Counted from the stretch's first letter, positions 43,016-56,634 are shown. The stretch: 64,000 nucleotides of DNA from Gemmatimonadota bacterium (GCA_026705925.1 JAPOZT010000011.1:1-64000), one strand, 5' to 3'. Numbers and translations: made by a program. The notes: a model not told the origin generated them from the sequence alone.

Positions 43016-43057
43016 CGTGACGGACCCAGGGGTAACAATCGACCACGAAATCAGACT

Positions 43058-46078
<3,021 letters not shown>

Positions 46079-46091
46079 GAGGAGTAGTTCC

Positions 46092-47486
46092 TTGTCTCAA
46101 CAGGAACAGGCAGTCGACATAGAAAAGGTCGACAAGTACACGGGCGATGGTTTTGTAGCGCCCGAGTACGACAATACCACCGTCACGCAGAAGATATCGA
46201 ACATCGTACTGCGGGCGGATACGCCGTGGGGCTGGTACCTGGCCGTGGCGGTCCTGCTGCCCATCGTCGGCATGCTGGGCATCTCCATCACCTGGCTGGT
46301 ACTGATCGGAACAGGCATCTGGGGCCTGAACGTGCCGGTCGGATGGGGATTCGCCATCATCAACTTCGTCTGGTGGATCGGGATCGGGCACGCCGGAACG
46401 CTCATCTCCGCCATCCTGCACCTCATGCGGCAGGACTGGCGCAACTCGATCAACCGGTTCGCGGAAGCCATGACGATCTTCGCCGTGATGTGCGCCGGCA
46501 TGTTTCCGCTGCTCCACGTGGGCCGTCCCTGGCTGGCCTACTGGCTGCTTCCGCTGCCCAACACCATGTCGCTGTGGCCCCAGTGGCGGTCGCCGCTGGT
46601 CTGGGACGTCTTCGCTGTCTCCACCTACTTCACCGTTTCCCTGATCTTCTGGTACATGGGCATGATCCCGGATCTCGGCACCCTGCGGGACCGGGCAAAG
46701 CACCCCGTTGTCGCGCGGATCTACGGCATATTCGCCATGGGCTGGCGCGGCGCGTCCTCCCACTGGGCCCGTTACGAGAAGGCCTACCTGATCCTGGCCG
46801 GCCTGTCCACGCCCCTGGTCCTGTCCGTGCACTCCATCGTTTCGCTCGACTTCGCCGTCTCGCTGATCCCGGGCTGGCATACCACCGTGTTCCCGCCCTA
46901 CTTCGTGGCCGGCGCCATCTACGCCGGATTCGCCATGGTGCTGACGCTGACCATTCCCGTGCGGCACTGGTTCGGCCTGCAGGGGCTGATCACGACGCGC
47001 CACCTGGAGAACATGGGCAAGGTGACCCTGGCGACGGGCTTCATCGTCGTGTACGGATACGCCATGGAAGCCTTCATATCGTGGTACAGCGCGAGCCCGT
47101 ACGAAGGGTTCATGATGTGGAACCGCATGACCGGCCAGTACGCGCCGGTTTATTGGGCGCTGATCTTCTGCAACGCCGTCAGCATCCAGATTCTCTGGTG
47201 GAAGCGCGCCCGCCGCAGCCCCCTCGTGCTGTTCATCGTCTCCCTGATCGTCGGCGTCGGCATGTGGCTGGAACGGTTCGTCATCGTCGTAACCAGCCTG
47301 GCCAACGACTACATGCCTTCGTCGTGGGACTACTACGCGGGCACGATCTGGGACTGGAGCCTGTACATCGGCACCATCGGTTTCTTCCTGTTCATGATGT
47401 GCCTGTTCATCCGGTTCCTGCCCATGATCCCCATGTCCGAGATGAAGATGATCATACCGAAGCACCGGAACAAGAAGGACGCCTGA
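46092..47486 (+). CDS. actC: Alternative complex III subunit ActC, NrfD-like quinol-site membrane subunit
   Basis: 464 residues, TTG start at 46092 with AGGAG ten bases upstream. NrfD/PsrC fold with about ten membrane helices: [20 protein letters not shown] near 43, [20 protein letters not shown] near 93, and the final helix [17 protein letters not shown]. The first eight helices form two four-helix bundles. The HAGT motif and a His/Asp pair are at the position of the quinol pocket and proposed proton path. 13 bases after actB and 1 base before actD. Confidence 0.95.
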   Translation: MSQQEQAVDIEKVDKYTGDGFVAPEYDNTTVTQKISNIVLRADTPWGWYLAVAVLLPIVGMLGISITWLVLIGTGIWGLNVPVGWGFAIINFVWWIGIGHAGTLISAILHLMRQDWRNSINRFAEAMTIFAVMCAGMFPLLHVGRPWLAYWLLPLPNTMSLWPQWRSPLVWDVFAVSTYFTVSLIFWYMGMIPDLGTLRDRAKHPVVARIYGIFAMGWRGASSHWARYEKAYLILAGLSTPLVLSVHSIVSLDFAVSLIPGWHTTVFPPYFVAGAIYAGFAMVLTLTIPVRHWFGLQGLITTRHLENMGKVTLATGFIVVYGYAMEAFISWYSASPYEGFMMWNRMTGQYAPVYWALIFCNAVSIQILWWKRARRSPLVLFIVSLIVGVGMWLERFVIVVTSLANDYMPSSWDYYAGTIWDWSLYIGTIGFFLFMMCLFIRFLPMIPMSEMKMIIPKHRNKKDA

Positions 47487-47487
47487 G

Positions 47488-48036
47488 ATGAATCACGGAC
47501 CCGCCCGGCCCGAACTGCGCGGCCTCGTGGCCGAGTTTGAAAACGAGGAAGCCATCGTGGAAGCCACGCAGAAGACCGTGGACGCCGGGTACCATCATAT
47601 CGAGACCTACACGCCCTACCCCCTCGACGAGTTGCTCGACATCCAGCACCTCCACAAGAACAAGGTGGCGCTGGTGATCCTGATCGGCGGGCTGACCGGA
47701 TGTGCCGTGGGTTTCTTCATGCAGTGGTTCGCCTCCGTGATCCATTACCCGATCAACGTGGGCGGCCGTCCCCTGAACAGCTGGCCGGCCTTCATCCCGG
47801 TCATGTTCGAGTGCACGGTCCTGTTCGCTTCCTTCGCCGCGCTGATCGGCATGATGGTCATGAACAAGCTGCCCCGGCCGAACCATCCGCTTTTCGATAT
47901 CGAACGGTTCCGGCACGCCACGCAGGACCGGTTCTTCCTGTGCATCGAGGCGGAAGACCCGTATTTCGAAAAGGACGCGACCCGGCAGTTTCTCGAAGAG
48001 CTGAACCCGCACGAGGTGAACGAAGTTGAAGCGTAG
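47488..48036 (+). CDS. actD: Alternative complex III subunit ActD
   Basis: 182 residues with two membrane helices (VALVILIGGLTGCAVGFFMQW and FIPVMFECTVLFASFAALIGM). It opens with the cytoplasmic block characteristic of ActD: LVAEFENEEAIVEATQKTVDAGYHHIETYTPYPL, followed by DELLDI. The late ERFRHATQDRFFLCIEAEDP segment is also family-typical. A structural subunit without cofactors. Starts 1 base after actC; its end overlaps actE by 11 bases. Confidence 0.93.
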   Translation: MNHGPARPELRGLVAEFENEEAIVEATQKTVDAGYHHIETYTPYPLDELLDIQHLHKNKVALVILIGGLTGCAVGFFMQWFASVIHYPINVGGRPLNSWPAFIPVMFECTVLFASFAALIGMMVMNKLPRPNHPLFDIERFRHATQDRFFLCIEAEDPYFEKDATRQFLEELNPHEVNEVEA

Positions 48037-48628
48037 CCCCATGACCCTCCTATACGCGGGCTTCCTGTGCGTCCTGTGCCTGGCCGCCGCGTCGGCCTGC
48101 CGACAGGACATGCACGACCAGCCGCGCGCCGAGCCCTTCGAGGAGAGCGACTTCTTCGGCGACCGGCGGTCGGTGCGTCCCGCCGTGGAAGGGACCATTG
48201 CCCGGGGCCACCTGAGGCTGGACGAGCATTTCTATACGGGCAAGATCGACGGTGCGCTGGCGACGACGTTCCCCGCCGCGGTAACCATTGAAATGCTGAA
48301 GCGGGGGCAGGAACGGTACGACATCTACTGCGCGCCATGCCACAGCAAGACGGGCGACGGACTCGGCATGATCGTGCAGCGCGGCATGAAGCAGCCGGAG
48401 TCCTTTCACAGCCAGCGGCTCCTCGACGTGGAGGTGGGGCATTACTTCGACGTGGTGACCAACGGCTTCGGCAACATGTACAGTTACGAGGAACGCATCG
48501 ATCCGGCCGACCGATGGGCTATCGCTGCCTATATCCGGGCGCTGCAGATGAGCCAGGGCGCCAACCTGGCCGAACTGCCGGAATCCGATCAGCAAAGAAT
48601 TCAACAAATCGTGGAAGTGGAAGAATGA
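48026..48628 (+). CDS. actE: Alternative complex III subunit ActE, monoheme cytochrome c lipoprotein
   Basis: 200 residues. I take the TTG at 48026 as start because GAGGTGA lies seven bases upstream and it gives a positively charged signal peptide (MKRSPMTLLYAGFLCVLCLA) ending in lipobox AASAC with Cys25 lipidated. Heme site CAPCH at 102-106, with a distal Met probably in GMIVQRGMKQPESF. The WAIAAYIRALQMS helix closes the cytochrome fold. It would receive electrons in the periplasm and dock to the oxidase. Overlaps actD (11 bases) and actF (4 bases). Confidence 0.93.
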   Translation: MKRSPMTLLYAGFLCVLCLAAASACRQDMHDQPRAEPFEESDFFGDRRSVRPAVEGTIARGHLRLDEHFYTGKIDGALATTFPAAVTIEMLKRGQERYDIYCAPCHSKTGDGLGMIVQRGMKQPESFHSQRLLDVEVGHYFDVVTNGFGNMYSYEERIDPADRWAIAAYIRALQMSQGANLAELPESDQQRIQQIVEVEE

Positions 48629-49836
48629 CAGCGATCTCCAGCAATCTTCTGGCACAGCTTAGCAGCATTCAGACCCGGGCTTTGACCGTCGGCGTCATCC
48701 TGGTGCTGGGCGGATTGCTTTACGCCTTCGCCACGGGCGCGATGTCCGGTTTCTACCAGGCCTACCTGGTGGGCTACATGATCTGCGCGGGCATTGCCCT
48801 GGTATGCATGGCCTTCACCATGCTGCACCACCTCATCGGCGGCCGCTGGGGGTTCGTCATCCAGCGCCTGCTCGAAGCCGGCATGAGCACGCTGCCCGTG
48901 CTGCTCGTCCTCTTCATTCCCATCGTGCTGGGCATGCACGACCTGTACCACTGGACGCACGCGGAAGTGGTGGCCGTCGACCCGATCCTGCAGCACAAGG
49001 AATCCTATCTCAACGTGCCCTTCTTCATCGCGCGGACCGTCTTCTACTTCGCCATCTGGATCACCGCCGCCTTCCTGCTGATCAGGTGGTCCACGTCCCA
49101 GGATGCGTCTGGCGACCCCACGCTGACGGACAAGATGCGCAACGTATGCGGACCCGGCGTCGTGGTGTTCGCCCTGACCATGACCTTCGCGTCCTTCGAC
49201 TGGATCATGTCCACCGATCCGCACTGGTTCTCGACGCTCTACGGGGTCATGATGATCGTGAACGCCGGCGGCGCGACCCTTTCGTTTATCATCATCATGA
49301 TGACCTGGCTACGGAAACACGAGCCCATTTCGGAACTCGCCGACGCGGACCGGTTCCACGACTGGGGCAAGCTGCTGCTGGCCTTTACGCTACTCTGGTT
49401 CTACATGATGCTGTCCCAGTTCCTGATCATCTGGGCGGCGAACCTGCCGGAAGAGAACCCCTGGTACGTGCATCGCGTCCACGGCGGCTGGGAAGTCCTG
49501 TCCGTCGTCCTGGTCCTCTGCCGGTTCGTCATTGCCTTCTTCCTGCTCCTTTCCATACCGAGGAAGCGGGACCCGCGGAGGCTGGTACGCGTGGCCTGGT
49601 TCATCCTGGTCATGCACCTGGTCGACATCTTCTGGCACGTGGCGCCGAATTTCCGGCTCGACGGGTTCAGTGTCAGCGTGATGGACGTGATGGTTCCCGT
49701 CGGACTGTTCGGCATCTGGTTGTTCTTTGTCCTGAACCGGCTGAAGCGGTATCCGCTGATCCCGCAGAAGGATCCCCGGTTCGAGGAACTCGTGGCTTCG
49801 GTCTCGAAGGCACAGGTCTCGAAGGCAAAGGCCTAG
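48625..49836 (+). CDS. actF: Alternative complex III subunit ActF, second NrfD-like membrane subunit
   Basis: 403 residues from the ATG at 48625, which overlaps the actE stop (ATGA). A longer frame reading back to 48337 lies inside actE. About ten membrane helices. MLHHLIGGRWGFVIQRLLEAG near 66, MHDLYHWTHAE near 111, TFASFDWIMSTDPHWFSTLYG near 191 and NPWYVHRVHGGWEVLSVVL near 280 are family blocks of ActF. It partners ActC and contributes a second putative proton path. The C-terminal ten residues are a short SKAQVSKAKA repeat. Confidence 0.94.
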   Translation: MTAISSNLLAQLSSIQTRALTVGVILVLGGLLYAFATGAMSGFYQAYLVGYMICAGIALVCMAFTMLHHLIGGRWGFVIQRLLEAGMSTLPVLLVLFIPIVLGMHDLYHWTHAEVVAVDPILQHKESYLNVPFFIARTVFYFAIWITAAFLLIRWSTSQDASGDPTLTDKMRNVCGPGVVVFALTMTFASFDWIMSTDPHWFSTLYGVMMIVNAGGATLSFIIIMMTWLRKHEPISELADADRFHDWGKLLLAFTLLWFYMMLSQFLIIWAANLPEENPWYVHRVHGGWEVLSVVLVLCRFVIAFFLLLSIPRKRDPRRLVRVAWFILVMHLVDIFWHVAPNFRLDGFSVSVMDVMVPVGLFGIWLFFVLNRLKRYPLIPQKDPRFEELVASVSKAQVSKAKA

Positions 49837-49860
49837 GAACGTGTATTATAAGAGGACGGC

Positions 49861-50316
49861 ATGAATCACGGTAACAGCCATAATATTGTGGACAAGGAAT
49901 CGGTCGAGCGGGGGCACGAAGTCTTCGAGACCAACGTCCCCCTGGTCATCAAGTTCGGCATCGGTCTGACGGCGCTGGCCATCATCTCCATGGTGCTGAT
50001 GTGGCTGATGTTCGTGGTGATCGAAGACTACAACGCAATGACGTTCGACGCGCCGGCGCCCCTGATCGAAGAGGACGCGATTCCGCCCGAACCGCGGCTC
50101 CAGGTCATCCCCGAGGAAGACCTGATTGCCCTCCAGGAGGCGGAGGCGAAGAAGCTGAACAATTACGGTTGGGTGATCCGCACGGCAGAAATCGTCCAGA
50201 TTCCCATCGAGCGGGCCATGCACCTGATCGCGACCGACGACCGGTACAAGCTGCCCTCGGCGGCCGATACCGGGGAAGGACAGACCGGGGAAGAACAGAC
50301 CGGGGAAGGACCGTAG
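49861..50316 (+). CDS. Conserved single-span membrane protein of the act-cox cluster
   Basis: 151 residues. The N-terminal cytoplasmic part (HEVFETNVPLVIKFGIG) leads into one membrane helix (LTALAIISMVLMWLMFVVIE) and an extracytoplasmic tail with PRLQVIPEEDLIALQEAE and NNYGWVIRTAEIVQIPIERAM. I have seen the LQxxPxxDL...YGWVD...IPIxRAM pattern in small proteins between complex III-like genes and SCO genes in other bacteria; that is memory, not a search. The tail ends in GEGQTGEEQTGEGP, a recent-looking GE/QT repeat. Probably an assembly or accessory subunit; function unknown. Confidence 0.75.
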   Translation: MNHGNSHNIVDKESVERGHEVFETNVPLVIKFGIGLTALAIISMVLMWLMFVVIEDYNAMTFDAPAPLIEEDAIPPEPRLQVIPEEDLIALQEAEAKKLNNYGWVIRTAEIVQIPIERAMHLIATDDRYKLPSAADTGEGQTGEEQTGEGP

Positions 50317-50317
50317 G

Positions 50318-51232
50318 ATGATGGCGAGCAAACTATATAGATATGCCGCAATCGCCGCGGGGCTCATCGCGGTCGCGGTCATGATCGCGGCACCCGGCGC
50401 AATGTATGGGCAGGAAGGCGAGCGCGGCCCGGCCGTCATGAAGGACATCGGCACGGGACCCGGCCTGGACGCGAGTGCCACGCCCGAAATCCTCAGGCAC
50501 GTGGGCATCGAACAGAGAATCGGCGGCTCCCTGCCCCTGGATCTCGAATTCAACGACGAAACGGGCGCGCCGGTAAGCCTGGGCAGCTACTTCGGCGACA
50601 AGCCGGTCATCCTGACGCTGGTCTACTACGACTGCCCTATGTTGTGCACGGAAGTGCTCAACGGGCTCAACCGCAGCCTTGCCCCCCTGAATTACAGTAT
50701 CGGGGAGGAATTCAAAGTTGTGACCGTCAGTTTCGACCCCCGGGAATCCCCGACGCTCGCGTCGCAGAAGAAGGCGGTCTACACGCAGCGCTACGGGCGG
50801 CCCGGCACAGGGGAAGGCTGGCATTTCCTCACGGGCGAGGCGCCGGCGATCGACGCGCTGACCGAATCCGTCGGTTTCAACTACGTCTATGACGAAACGG
50901 AAGGGCAGTTCGTCCACGGCAGCGCCATCATGATCATCAGTCCGAAGGGCACGGTATCGCACTACTTCTTCGGGATCGAGTACCCGTCGGAAGACATCCG
51001 GCTGGCCATCATCGAGTCTTCCGAGGAAAAGCTGGGCAACGTGTTCGACCAGATCTTGCTGTACTGTTTCAACTACGATCCCGAGCAGGGCCGGTACGGC
51101 GTCGCCATCATGAACGCGATGCGACTCGCGGGGCTGGCCACGCTGCTGGCCATGGGTTCCTTCATGGTCGTCATGTTCAAGCGGGACCGCCGACGGCGGC
51201 GGGAACGGATCGAACGCGGAGAAGATGCGTAA
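50318..51232 (+). CDS. SCO1/SenC-family copper chaperone (membrane-anchored)
   Basis: 304 residues. A signal/anchor helix (AIAAGLIAVAVMIAAPGAMYG) is followed by a thioredoxin-fold domain with the copper motif YYDCPMLC (Cys106, Cys110) and the distal His in EGQFVHGSAIMI near 200. A second helix near the C-terminus (LAGLATLLAMGSFMVVMF) then a basic RRRRER tail. SCO proteins deliver copper to the CuA centre of oxidase subunit II; the coxB-type gene starts 24 bases downstream. The extra C-terminal helix is common in SCO proteins from act-cox clusters. The ATG lies 1 base after the preceding stop. Confidence 0.92.
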   Translation: MMASKLYRYAAIAAGLIAVAVMIAAPGAMYGQEGERGPAVMKDIGTGPGLDASATPEILRHVGIEQRIGGSLPLDLEFNDETGAPVSLGSYFGDKPVILTLVYYDCPMLCTEVLNGLNRSLAPLNYSIGEEFKVVTVSFDPRESPTLASQKKAVYTQRYGRPGTGEGWHFLTGEAPAIDALTESVGFNYVYDETEGQFVHGSAIMIISPKGTVSHYFFGIEYPSEDIRLAIIESSEEKLGNVFDQILLYCFNYDPEQGRYGVAIMNAMRLAGLATLLAMGSFMVVMFKRDRRRRRERIERGEDA

Positions 51233-51256
51233 CCGACATAACCGTAAAGTGAGCGT

Positions 51257-52204
51257 ATGAACAACCAATTCCAACTGCATCCCGAGATCGCATCAACCTT
51301 TGCCTTCGATGTCGATCTGCTGTATTTTTTCGTAGTGGCCGTCAGCATATTCTTCATGGCCCTGATCTGCGTGCTGATCTTTCTATTCGCCATGAAGTAC
51401 CGGCGCCGCACCGAGGACCAGCAGGCGGAAACGCAGACGCACGGCCACCTGGGACTCGAAATCACGTGGTCCGCCATACCACTCGTCCTCATGCTGATCA
51501 TGTTCGCCTGGGGCGTCTGGCTCTTCTTCCGGGTGTACCAGATCCCGGAAGGCGCCATGGAATACTACGTGGTCGGCAAGCAGTGGATGTGGCACGTGCA
51601 GCATCCCACGGGCCAGCGGGAAATCAACGAGATGCACGTGCCGATCAACACGCCGGTGAAGCTGACCATGGCGTCCGAGGACGTCATACACAGCTTCTTC
51701 ATCCCGGCGTTCCGGGTGAAGAACGACGTGATCCCCGGACGGTACACTTCGTTGACCTTCGAGGCGACGAAGCCCGGCAAGTACCACCTGTTCTGTGCCG
51801 AATACTGCGGCACCGAACACTCGTTGATGATCGGAAGCGTTTACGCCATGGAACCGGAAGACTACCAGGACTGGCTGGGCGGCGGGGTGTCCGACGAGAC
51901 GCCCGAGGAGGCCGGGGCGCGGCTCTTCTCGCAACTCAACTGCGATACGTGCCACAGCGACCAGGCTGCGGCCCGTGGGCCGTCCCTGAACGGCAAATTC
52001 GGCACGGAGGAAGTCCTGGCCAGCGGTGAACGCATCTTGATCGACGAAGCCTATATCCGGGAGTCCATCGTGAATCCCAGGGTCCGCCTCGTAGCCGGCT
52101 ATCCGTCGATCATGCCGACCTACCAGGGTCAGATTACGGAGACCAACATCTTCAATCTGATTTCCTATATCAAATCGCTGCCGAGTACGGAGGGCGCCCA
52201 ATGA
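51257..52204 (+). CDS. coxB: Cytochrome c oxidase subunit II with fused cytochrome c domain (caa3 type)
   Basis: 315 residues. Two N-terminal helices (about 20-47 and 70-93), then the cupredoxin domain with the full CuA ligand set: His145, Cys180, Glu182, Cys184, His188 and Met191 ([12 protein letters not shown]). A C-terminal cytochrome c domain has CDTCH (Cys229, Cys232, His233) and a likely distal Met in [10 protein letters not shown] near 285. This fusion defines caa3 oxidases and removes the need for a soluble cytochrome c. Stop overlaps the subunit I start by four bases. Confidence 0.95.
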   Translation: MNNQFQLHPEIASTFAFDVDLLYFFVVAVSIFFMALICVLIFLFAMKYRRRTEDQQAETQTHGHLGLEITWSAIPLVLMLIMFAWGVWLFFRVYQIPEGAMEYYVVGKQWMWHVQHPTGQREINEMHVPINTPVKLTMASEDVIHSFFIPAFRVKNDVIPGRYTSLTFEATKPGKYHLFCAEYCGTEHSLMIGSVYAMEPEDYQDWLGGGVSDETPEEAGARLFSQLNCDTCHSDQAAARGPSLNGKFGTEEVLASGERILIDEAYIRESIVNPRVRLVAGYPSIMPTYQGQITETNIFNLISYIKSLPSTEGAQ

Positions 52205-53874
52205 GCACGATCGCCCAGCAGGGGGCTGCCGAACACCGGATGCCCCGCCACCACTTCCTGAACGCGGCCTATTCGATCAAGTCCTGGCTGTTGACGATGG
52301 ACCACAAGCGCGTGGGACTGCTGTACCTCTTCTCGATCACCTTCTTCTTCTTGATCGGGGGCACCTTCGCCAGCCTGATCCGCCTGGAACTGGCAACGCC
52401 CGAGGCGGATCTCATGGAAGCGGACCAGTACAACGTGGCCTTCTCCATGCACGGCATCGTCATGATCTTCTTCTTCCTGATCCCGTCCATACCGGCCGTG
52501 TTCGGAAACTTCATCATGCCCCTCATGATCGGGGCCAAGGACGTGGCCTTCCCGAAACTGAACCTGATGAGCTGGTACCTGTTCATCTTCGGCGGAACCT
52601 TCGGCGTGCTGACCACCCTGCTCGGCGGCGTGGATACGGGGTGGACCTTCTACACGCCCTTCAGCAGCACCTATTCCAACAGCAACGTGATCCTGGCGGG
52701 CATGGCGGCCTTCATCGCCGGTTTCTCCTCCATCCTGACCGGGCTGAACTTCATGGTGACCATCCACAAGATGCGGGCGCCGGGTATCACCTGGTTCAAG
52801 ATGCCCCTCTTCGTCTGGGGCATGTACGCCACCAGCCTGATTATGGTCCTGGGCACGCCGGTCATCGCCATCACGCTGGCCCTGATGATGGTCGAGCGCG
52901 GGCTGCACATCGGCATCTTCGATCCCGCCCTGGGCGGCGACCCGGTCCTGTTCCAGCACCTGTTCTGGTTCTACTCCCATCCGGCCGTGTACATCATGAT
53001 CCTGCCCGGCATGGGGGTCATTTCCGAGGTCATCGCCGCCTTCAGCCGCAAGCGGATCTTCGGTTACGAATTCATCGCCATGTCCAGCGTTTCGATCGCG
53101 GTCCTCGGCTTCTTCGTCTGGGGCCACCACCTCTTCGTGAGCGGGCAGTCGATCTACGCCGGCATGGTCTTCTCATTCATCACCATGCTCGTGGCGGTGC
53201 CTTCGGCGATCAAGGTATTCAACTGGATGGCGACCATATACAGGGGATCGGTGTCCTATGACGCCCCCATGCTCTACGCCCTGGGTTTCATCGGACTCTT
53301 TTCAATAGGCGGGCTTACCGGCGTGTTCCTGGCCATCATGGGGCTGGACATCCACATGCACGACACCTATTTCGTCGTGGCCCATTTCCATTACGTCATG
53401 GTGGGCGGCGCGGTGACGGCTTTCATGGCCGCGCTGCACTTCTGGTGGCCCAAGATCTCCGGCCGCATGTACCCGGAAGGCTGGTCGCGCCTGGCCGCCT
53501 TCCTGATCTTCGCCGGGTTCAACATGACGTTCTTCCCCCAGTTCATCGTGGGCTATCTCGGCATGCCGCGGCGTTACCACGTCTACCCGGAGGAATGGCA
53601 GCTGCTGAACATCATGTCTTCGGCCGGCGCCACCGTCCTGGCGGTGGCCTTCATCGTGCCCGTGATCTACCTGCTCTGGTCGCTGAAGAACGGCAAGATC
53701 GCCGGTCCCAACCCCTGGCGGGCCACGGGGCTGGAGTGGATCCTGTCGTCACCGCCGCCGGAGCACAACTTCCCGACCACGCCGATCGTGGAGGAGGAGC
53801 CCTACGACTACGGCGAGGTGATCGAGAACCCGGTGCACGTGGAAGAGGAAGAGAAAGCGCACGAACACGCGTAA
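52201..53874 (+). CDS. coxA: Cytochrome c oxidase subunit I (A2-type heme-copper oxidase)
   Basis: 557 residues, twelve helices. Heme a ligand in [11 protein letters not shown] near 81, CuB/Tyr motif [15 protein letters not shown] near 257, HH pair in WGHHLFVSG near 305, and the heme a3/a His pair in [17 protein letters not shown] near 385. The SHPAVY loop lacks the Glu of A1 enzymes, and the YSHPxVY form is the signature of the A2 subgroup found in Rhodothermus and Thermus caa3 oxidases. Catalyses oxygen reduction coupled to proton pumping. The hydrophilic C-terminus ends in acidic and His residues. Confidence 0.96.
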   Translation: MSTIAQQGAAEHRMPRHHFLNAAYSIKSWLLTMDHKRVGLLYLFSITFFFLIGGTFASLIRLELATPEADLMEADQYNVAFSMHGIVMIFFFLIPSIPAVFGNFIMPLMIGAKDVAFPKLNLMSWYLFIFGGTFGVLTTLLGGVDTGWTFYTPFSSTYSNSNVILAGMAAFIAGFSSILTGLNFMVTIHKMRAPGITWFKMPLFVWGMYATSLIMVLGTPVIAITLALMMVERGLHIGIFDPALGGDPVLFQHLFWFYSHPAVYIMILPGMGVISEVIAAFSRKRIFGYEFIAMSSVSIAVLGFFVWGHHLFVSGQSIYAGMVFSFITMLVAVPSAIKVFNWMATIYRGSVSYDAPMLYALGFIGLFSIGGLTGVFLAIMGLDIHMHDTYFVVAHFHYVMVGGAVTAFMAALHFWWPKISGRMYPEGWSRLAAFLIFAGFNMTFFPQFIVGYLGMPRRYHVYPEEWQLLNIMSSAGATVLAVAFIVPVIYLLWSLKNGKIAGPNPWRATGLEWILSSPPPEHNFPTTPIVEEEPYDYGEVIENPVHVEEEEKAHEHA

Positions 53875-53960
53875 TCCGCGCGGGCAGCCCGCGCGCCGGC
53901 GGAGCACTCGGCCCGCGGGCGCACAGCGTGCCCGCAGTCTATCTGTGAAGGAGCACGATC

Positions 53961-54656
53961 TTGTCAGTCAGTACGGAAACGGCCGTCCACGGCCACGATG
54001 AACACGCCGCGCATCCGGAATACATGCGTCATCAGTTCGACGACATGGACCAGCAGAACGATGCCGCGAGCCTGGGGATGTGGCTGTTCCTGCTGACGGA
54101 GGTCATGTTCTTCGGCGGGTTCTTCCTGGGATATTCGATCTACCGGAGCGAGTACTACGAGTCCTTCGTCATCGGAAGCCAGAATCTCGATGTCTTCCTG
54201 GGCGGCCTGAACACCGTCGCCCTGATCACCAGCAGCGTCACCATGGCCTTCGCCGTACGGGCAGCCCAACTCGGCAAGAAGAACCACATCCTGATCTTCC
54301 TGGTGCTGACCCTCATTCTCGGCCTCGTGTTCATGGTGAACAAGTACATCGAGTATTCCCACAAGCTTCACGACGGCCTCATTCCCGGATACAATTTCCT
54401 GTGGACCGGCCTGGGCGACGGGCAGACCATCCAGTTGTTCTACGGCTTCTACTTCTGTATGACCGGGACGCACGGCCTGCACGTTCTCATTGGACTCGTG
54501 CTCATCGTCTGGCTGCTGATCCGCGTCTGGCAGGACAAGTTCACCACCGAGTACTACGCGCCGATCGAGAACTTCGGCCTGTACTGGCACTTTGTCGACC
54601 TGGTCTGGATCTTCCTCTTCCCGCTGCTGTACCTCATCGGCGGACTGGCCGTATAG
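53961..54656 (+). CDS. coxC: Cytochrome c oxidase subunit III
   Basis: 231 residues, TTG start with GAAGGAG seven bases upstream. Seven-helix subunit [23 protein letters not shown] near 35 holds the family Glu in the second helix, [20 protein letters not shown] near 165 and [22 protein letters not shown] near 205 are strongly conserved blocks. The 86-base gap before it is GC-rich with no gene. The His/Glu-rich N-terminus ([16 protein letters not shown]) is typical. Confidence 0.94.
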   Translation: MSVSTETAVHGHDEHAAHPEYMRHQFDDMDQQNDAASLGMWLFLLTEVMFFGGFFLGYSIYRSEYYESFVIGSQNLDVFLGGLNTVALITSSVTMAFAVRAAQLGKKNHILIFLVLTLILGLVFMVNKYIEYSHKLHDGLIPGYNFLWTGLGDGQTIQLFYGFYFCMTGTHGLHVLIGLVLIVWLLIRVWQDKFTTEYYAPIENFGLYWHFVDLVWIFLFPLLYLIGGLAV

Positions 54657-54666
54657 GAATCTTACC

Positions 54667-55041
54667 ATGACTGAACACGCAAAACACGGCCAACGAGCCG
54701 AAGGTGGCCATCAAGGCGAAGGCGGCCACGGGGACCACCACGGCCCCCACATCGCGACTTCGGCCAACTACCTGACCATCTTCACGGCGCTGCTGGTCCT
54801 CACCGCCGTGACCGTGTGGGCGGCCACCATGGAACTGGGCTTTCTCAACACGCCCGTGGCCATGTTCATCGCCAGCGTCAAGGCCATACTGGTGATCCTG
54901 TACTTCATGCACCTGAAGTTCAGCCCCGGCCAGACCAAACTCGCCGCCGCCGCCGCCATCTTCTGGCTGCTCATCCTCCTCATCATCACCTTCTTCGACT
55001 ACATTGGCCGCACCTGGCAGGACAATCCCGCGGGCTGGTAG
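54667..55041 (+). CDS. coxD: Cytochrome c oxidase subunit IV (caa3 type)
   Basis: 124 residues from the ATG at 54667. A His/Gly-rich cytoplasmic tail (GGHQGEGGHGDHHGPH) precedes three membrane helices; YLTIFTALLVLTAVTVWAA and the SVKAILVILYFMHLKFS block are diagnostic of the prokaryotic COX4 family. Ten bases after subunit III. Last gene of the respiratory supercluster. Confidence 0.92.
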   Translation: MTEHAKHGQRAEGGHQGEGGHGDHHGPHIATSANYLTIFTALLVLTAVTVWAATMELGFLNTPVAMFIASVKAILVILYFMHLKFSPGQTKLAAAAAIFWLLILLIITFFDYIGRTWQDNPAGW

Positions 55042-55164
55042 CGGGCTTGTTGCTGGCTGTCGACCGAAGCAAGTGTCCTCTTTCGATATGTCGAGTCCTT
55101 CTTCATTGGGTAGAATGGACTATTGGGCGTATTCACCAATTTGAACTGACGGAGGGTCAACTTC

Positions 55165-56217
55165 ATGTTGCTTCGTTTTGGAGGTTTAATCCTCATCTTT
55201 ACGTTGCTCGCCTGCGAAGGCAAACCGGGTCCGACTGGGCCCGCCGGGTCGAGAGGGCCTGCAGGAGCGCAGGGGTTACAAGGGCCTCCGGGTGAACCAG
55301 GACGAACCGGTGCGCAGGGACCAGCGGGACAAACAGGAATCCAGGGACCACAGGGACCCGAAGGCGAACCTCTGAACTGGGCGGACGTGATTGAGGAAGG
55401 GAAAATCGACGGTGCCGTTTATGCGATTGGCAATCAGGTAGGGGGTCGAATAGATGCTATTGGTTCGGGATTCGCCGCTCACTTTACGAACGCAATCTGG
55501 ACCAACGCCCATGTCGCGGATGAACTGTTCGACGTACCACGCCCCATAGTCGTTAAATCGGGAACGCCAGTCGGCGGACCGGAAACGTACCGGATAAATA
55601 AACGGTTGATCAGGATTCATCCCGACTACGACAGCACGACAGATTCATCGCCGGACGTGGCGTTATTGGTGATTGATGCGAGGCTGACAGACCTTCCAAC
55701 TTTCTTGTCATTGGACCGGATCCATGAACTGCGCGTGGGTCAGCCTATAGCTACCATAGGGTTTCCCGGCGAGCTTTCGGCAGTGCTAACGGAAGTTCCC
55801 ATTGCTACGTTCAATGAAGGTAATATCAGTGCGCTACGACCCTATACGGATGTAATCGCCACCCCCGATAATAGCCGCAAGATCCAGCACAACATGGATT
55901 TGACAGCGGGTACGAGTGGCAGTCTCATCTTTGACCAGGAGGGATTCATCATAGGGATAAACTACAGTGGATTCGATATCGATGTACTTGACGTAAATAA
56001 AGACAAATATCGAATTGCCAGAAGTGACATTGGATTCGGTATAAGGGTGGATGAATTGTGGCGTCTCTACGATATTACGAGAGCACGTAGAACGATACCT
56101 GGAGCTGCGGGAAGGACTGTTAGTACCGAGTTGGAACTCCTCCCGTCAAGAGACTATCCCCACGATACCTACCAACCATTCCCTTTGAACTGGAACGGAG
56201 AAACTATTCTGCCGTAG
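55165..56217 (+). CDS. Lipoprotein trypsin-like serine protease with collagen-like stalk
   Basis: 350 residues, GGAGGG upstream of the ATG. The signal peptide ends in lipobox TLLAC with Cys17. Residues 19-69 are 17 uninterrupted Gly-X-Y triplets (for example [16 protein letters not shown]), a collagen-like region able to trimerise. A trypsin/Deg-type protease domain follows: His116 in IWTNAHVAD, Asp164 in [10 protein letters not shown] and Ser251 in [10 protein letters not shown], so the triad looks complete. [12 protein letters not shown] and GEL-loop segments also match S1C enzymes. No PDZ domain. Likely a membrane-tethered, trimeric surface or periplasmic protease. Local DNA is visibly more A/T-rich than the oxidase operon before it, consistent with acquisition. 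Confidence 0.88.
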   Translation: MLLRFGGLILIFTLLACEGKPGPTGPAGSRGPAGAQGLQGPPGEPGRTGAQGPAGQTGIQGPQGPEGEPLNWADVIEEGKIDGAVYAIGNQVGGRIDAIGSGFAAHFTNAIWTNAHVADELFDVPRPIVVKSGTPVGGPETYRINKRLIRIHPDYDSTTDSSPDVALLVIDARLTDLPTFLSLDRIHELRVGQPIATIGFPGELSAVLTEVPIATFNEGNISALRPYTDVIATPDNSRKIQHNMDLTAGTSGSLIFDQEGFIIGINYSGFDIDVLDVNKDKYRIARSDIGFGIRVDELWRLYDITRARRTIPGAAGRTVSTELELLPSRDYPHDTYQPFPLNWNGETILP

Positions 56218-56246
56218 CACTACGGAACTGTCATAGAAGCAACAAA

Positions 56247-56313
56247 CCCCGCAGGCGTCCAACGGTTTTGATTTTCGATCATCAAACCGGACGTCAGCGG
56301 GATTGTTTTATTT
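56247..56313 (+). terminator. Candidate intrinsic terminator after the protease gene
   Basis: An imperfect long stem (CCCGC...CGTCC...CGGTTTTGAT pairing with ATCAAACCG...GACG...GCGGG, 56247..56301) is followed by ATTGTTTTATTT. It begins 30 bases after the protease stop. Confidence 0.55.
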
Positions 56314-56557
56314 GAAATGTGCAATACAGCCTTCATGCAATTCACGGTTCTCACCAGTTAGTCTAGTGAAACGCCAACTCCAGTGCTTAAATATGCGAGG
56401 ATTTCACAGTAAATCGGACTGACATAGTGTTAACCCGTCATCTGTTGTGGGAAGGTTAAAGGGACACTATGCTGTTTCCGTTTCGGGAAACTGGCGGGTA
56501 AGTTTTCGTATCGACAAGGGTCACGCTGTCGATGTTAACTACATCGACTATCATTAG
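56303..56557 (+). pseudogene. higB: Decayed HigB/RelE-type toxin gene
   Basis: One frame ends in GRLKGHYAVSVSGNWRVSFR then HAVDVNYIDYH, which is a clear HigB C-terminus (LKG...W R F ... DYH). The same frame upstream gives RFSPVSLVKRQLQCLN and a TGA at 56420-56422 where the family usually has Leu after an acidic residue. No good start codon is visible; the N-terminus may be further eroded or shifted at about 56300, where it meets the terminator-like hairpin. Inactive as written. Confidence 0.7.
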
Positions 56558-56634
56558 CGTGCTAGAGTAAAGAGGATTATCGAACCAGGCAGCGGCCGTA
56601 GTATGATAACGGCCGGTAGCTGAAAGGGCCGATC

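Noticed and set aside
46226-47491. 421-codon plus-strand open frame
   Set aside because: Out-of-frame reading of actC; Arg/His/Pro-rich with no motifs.
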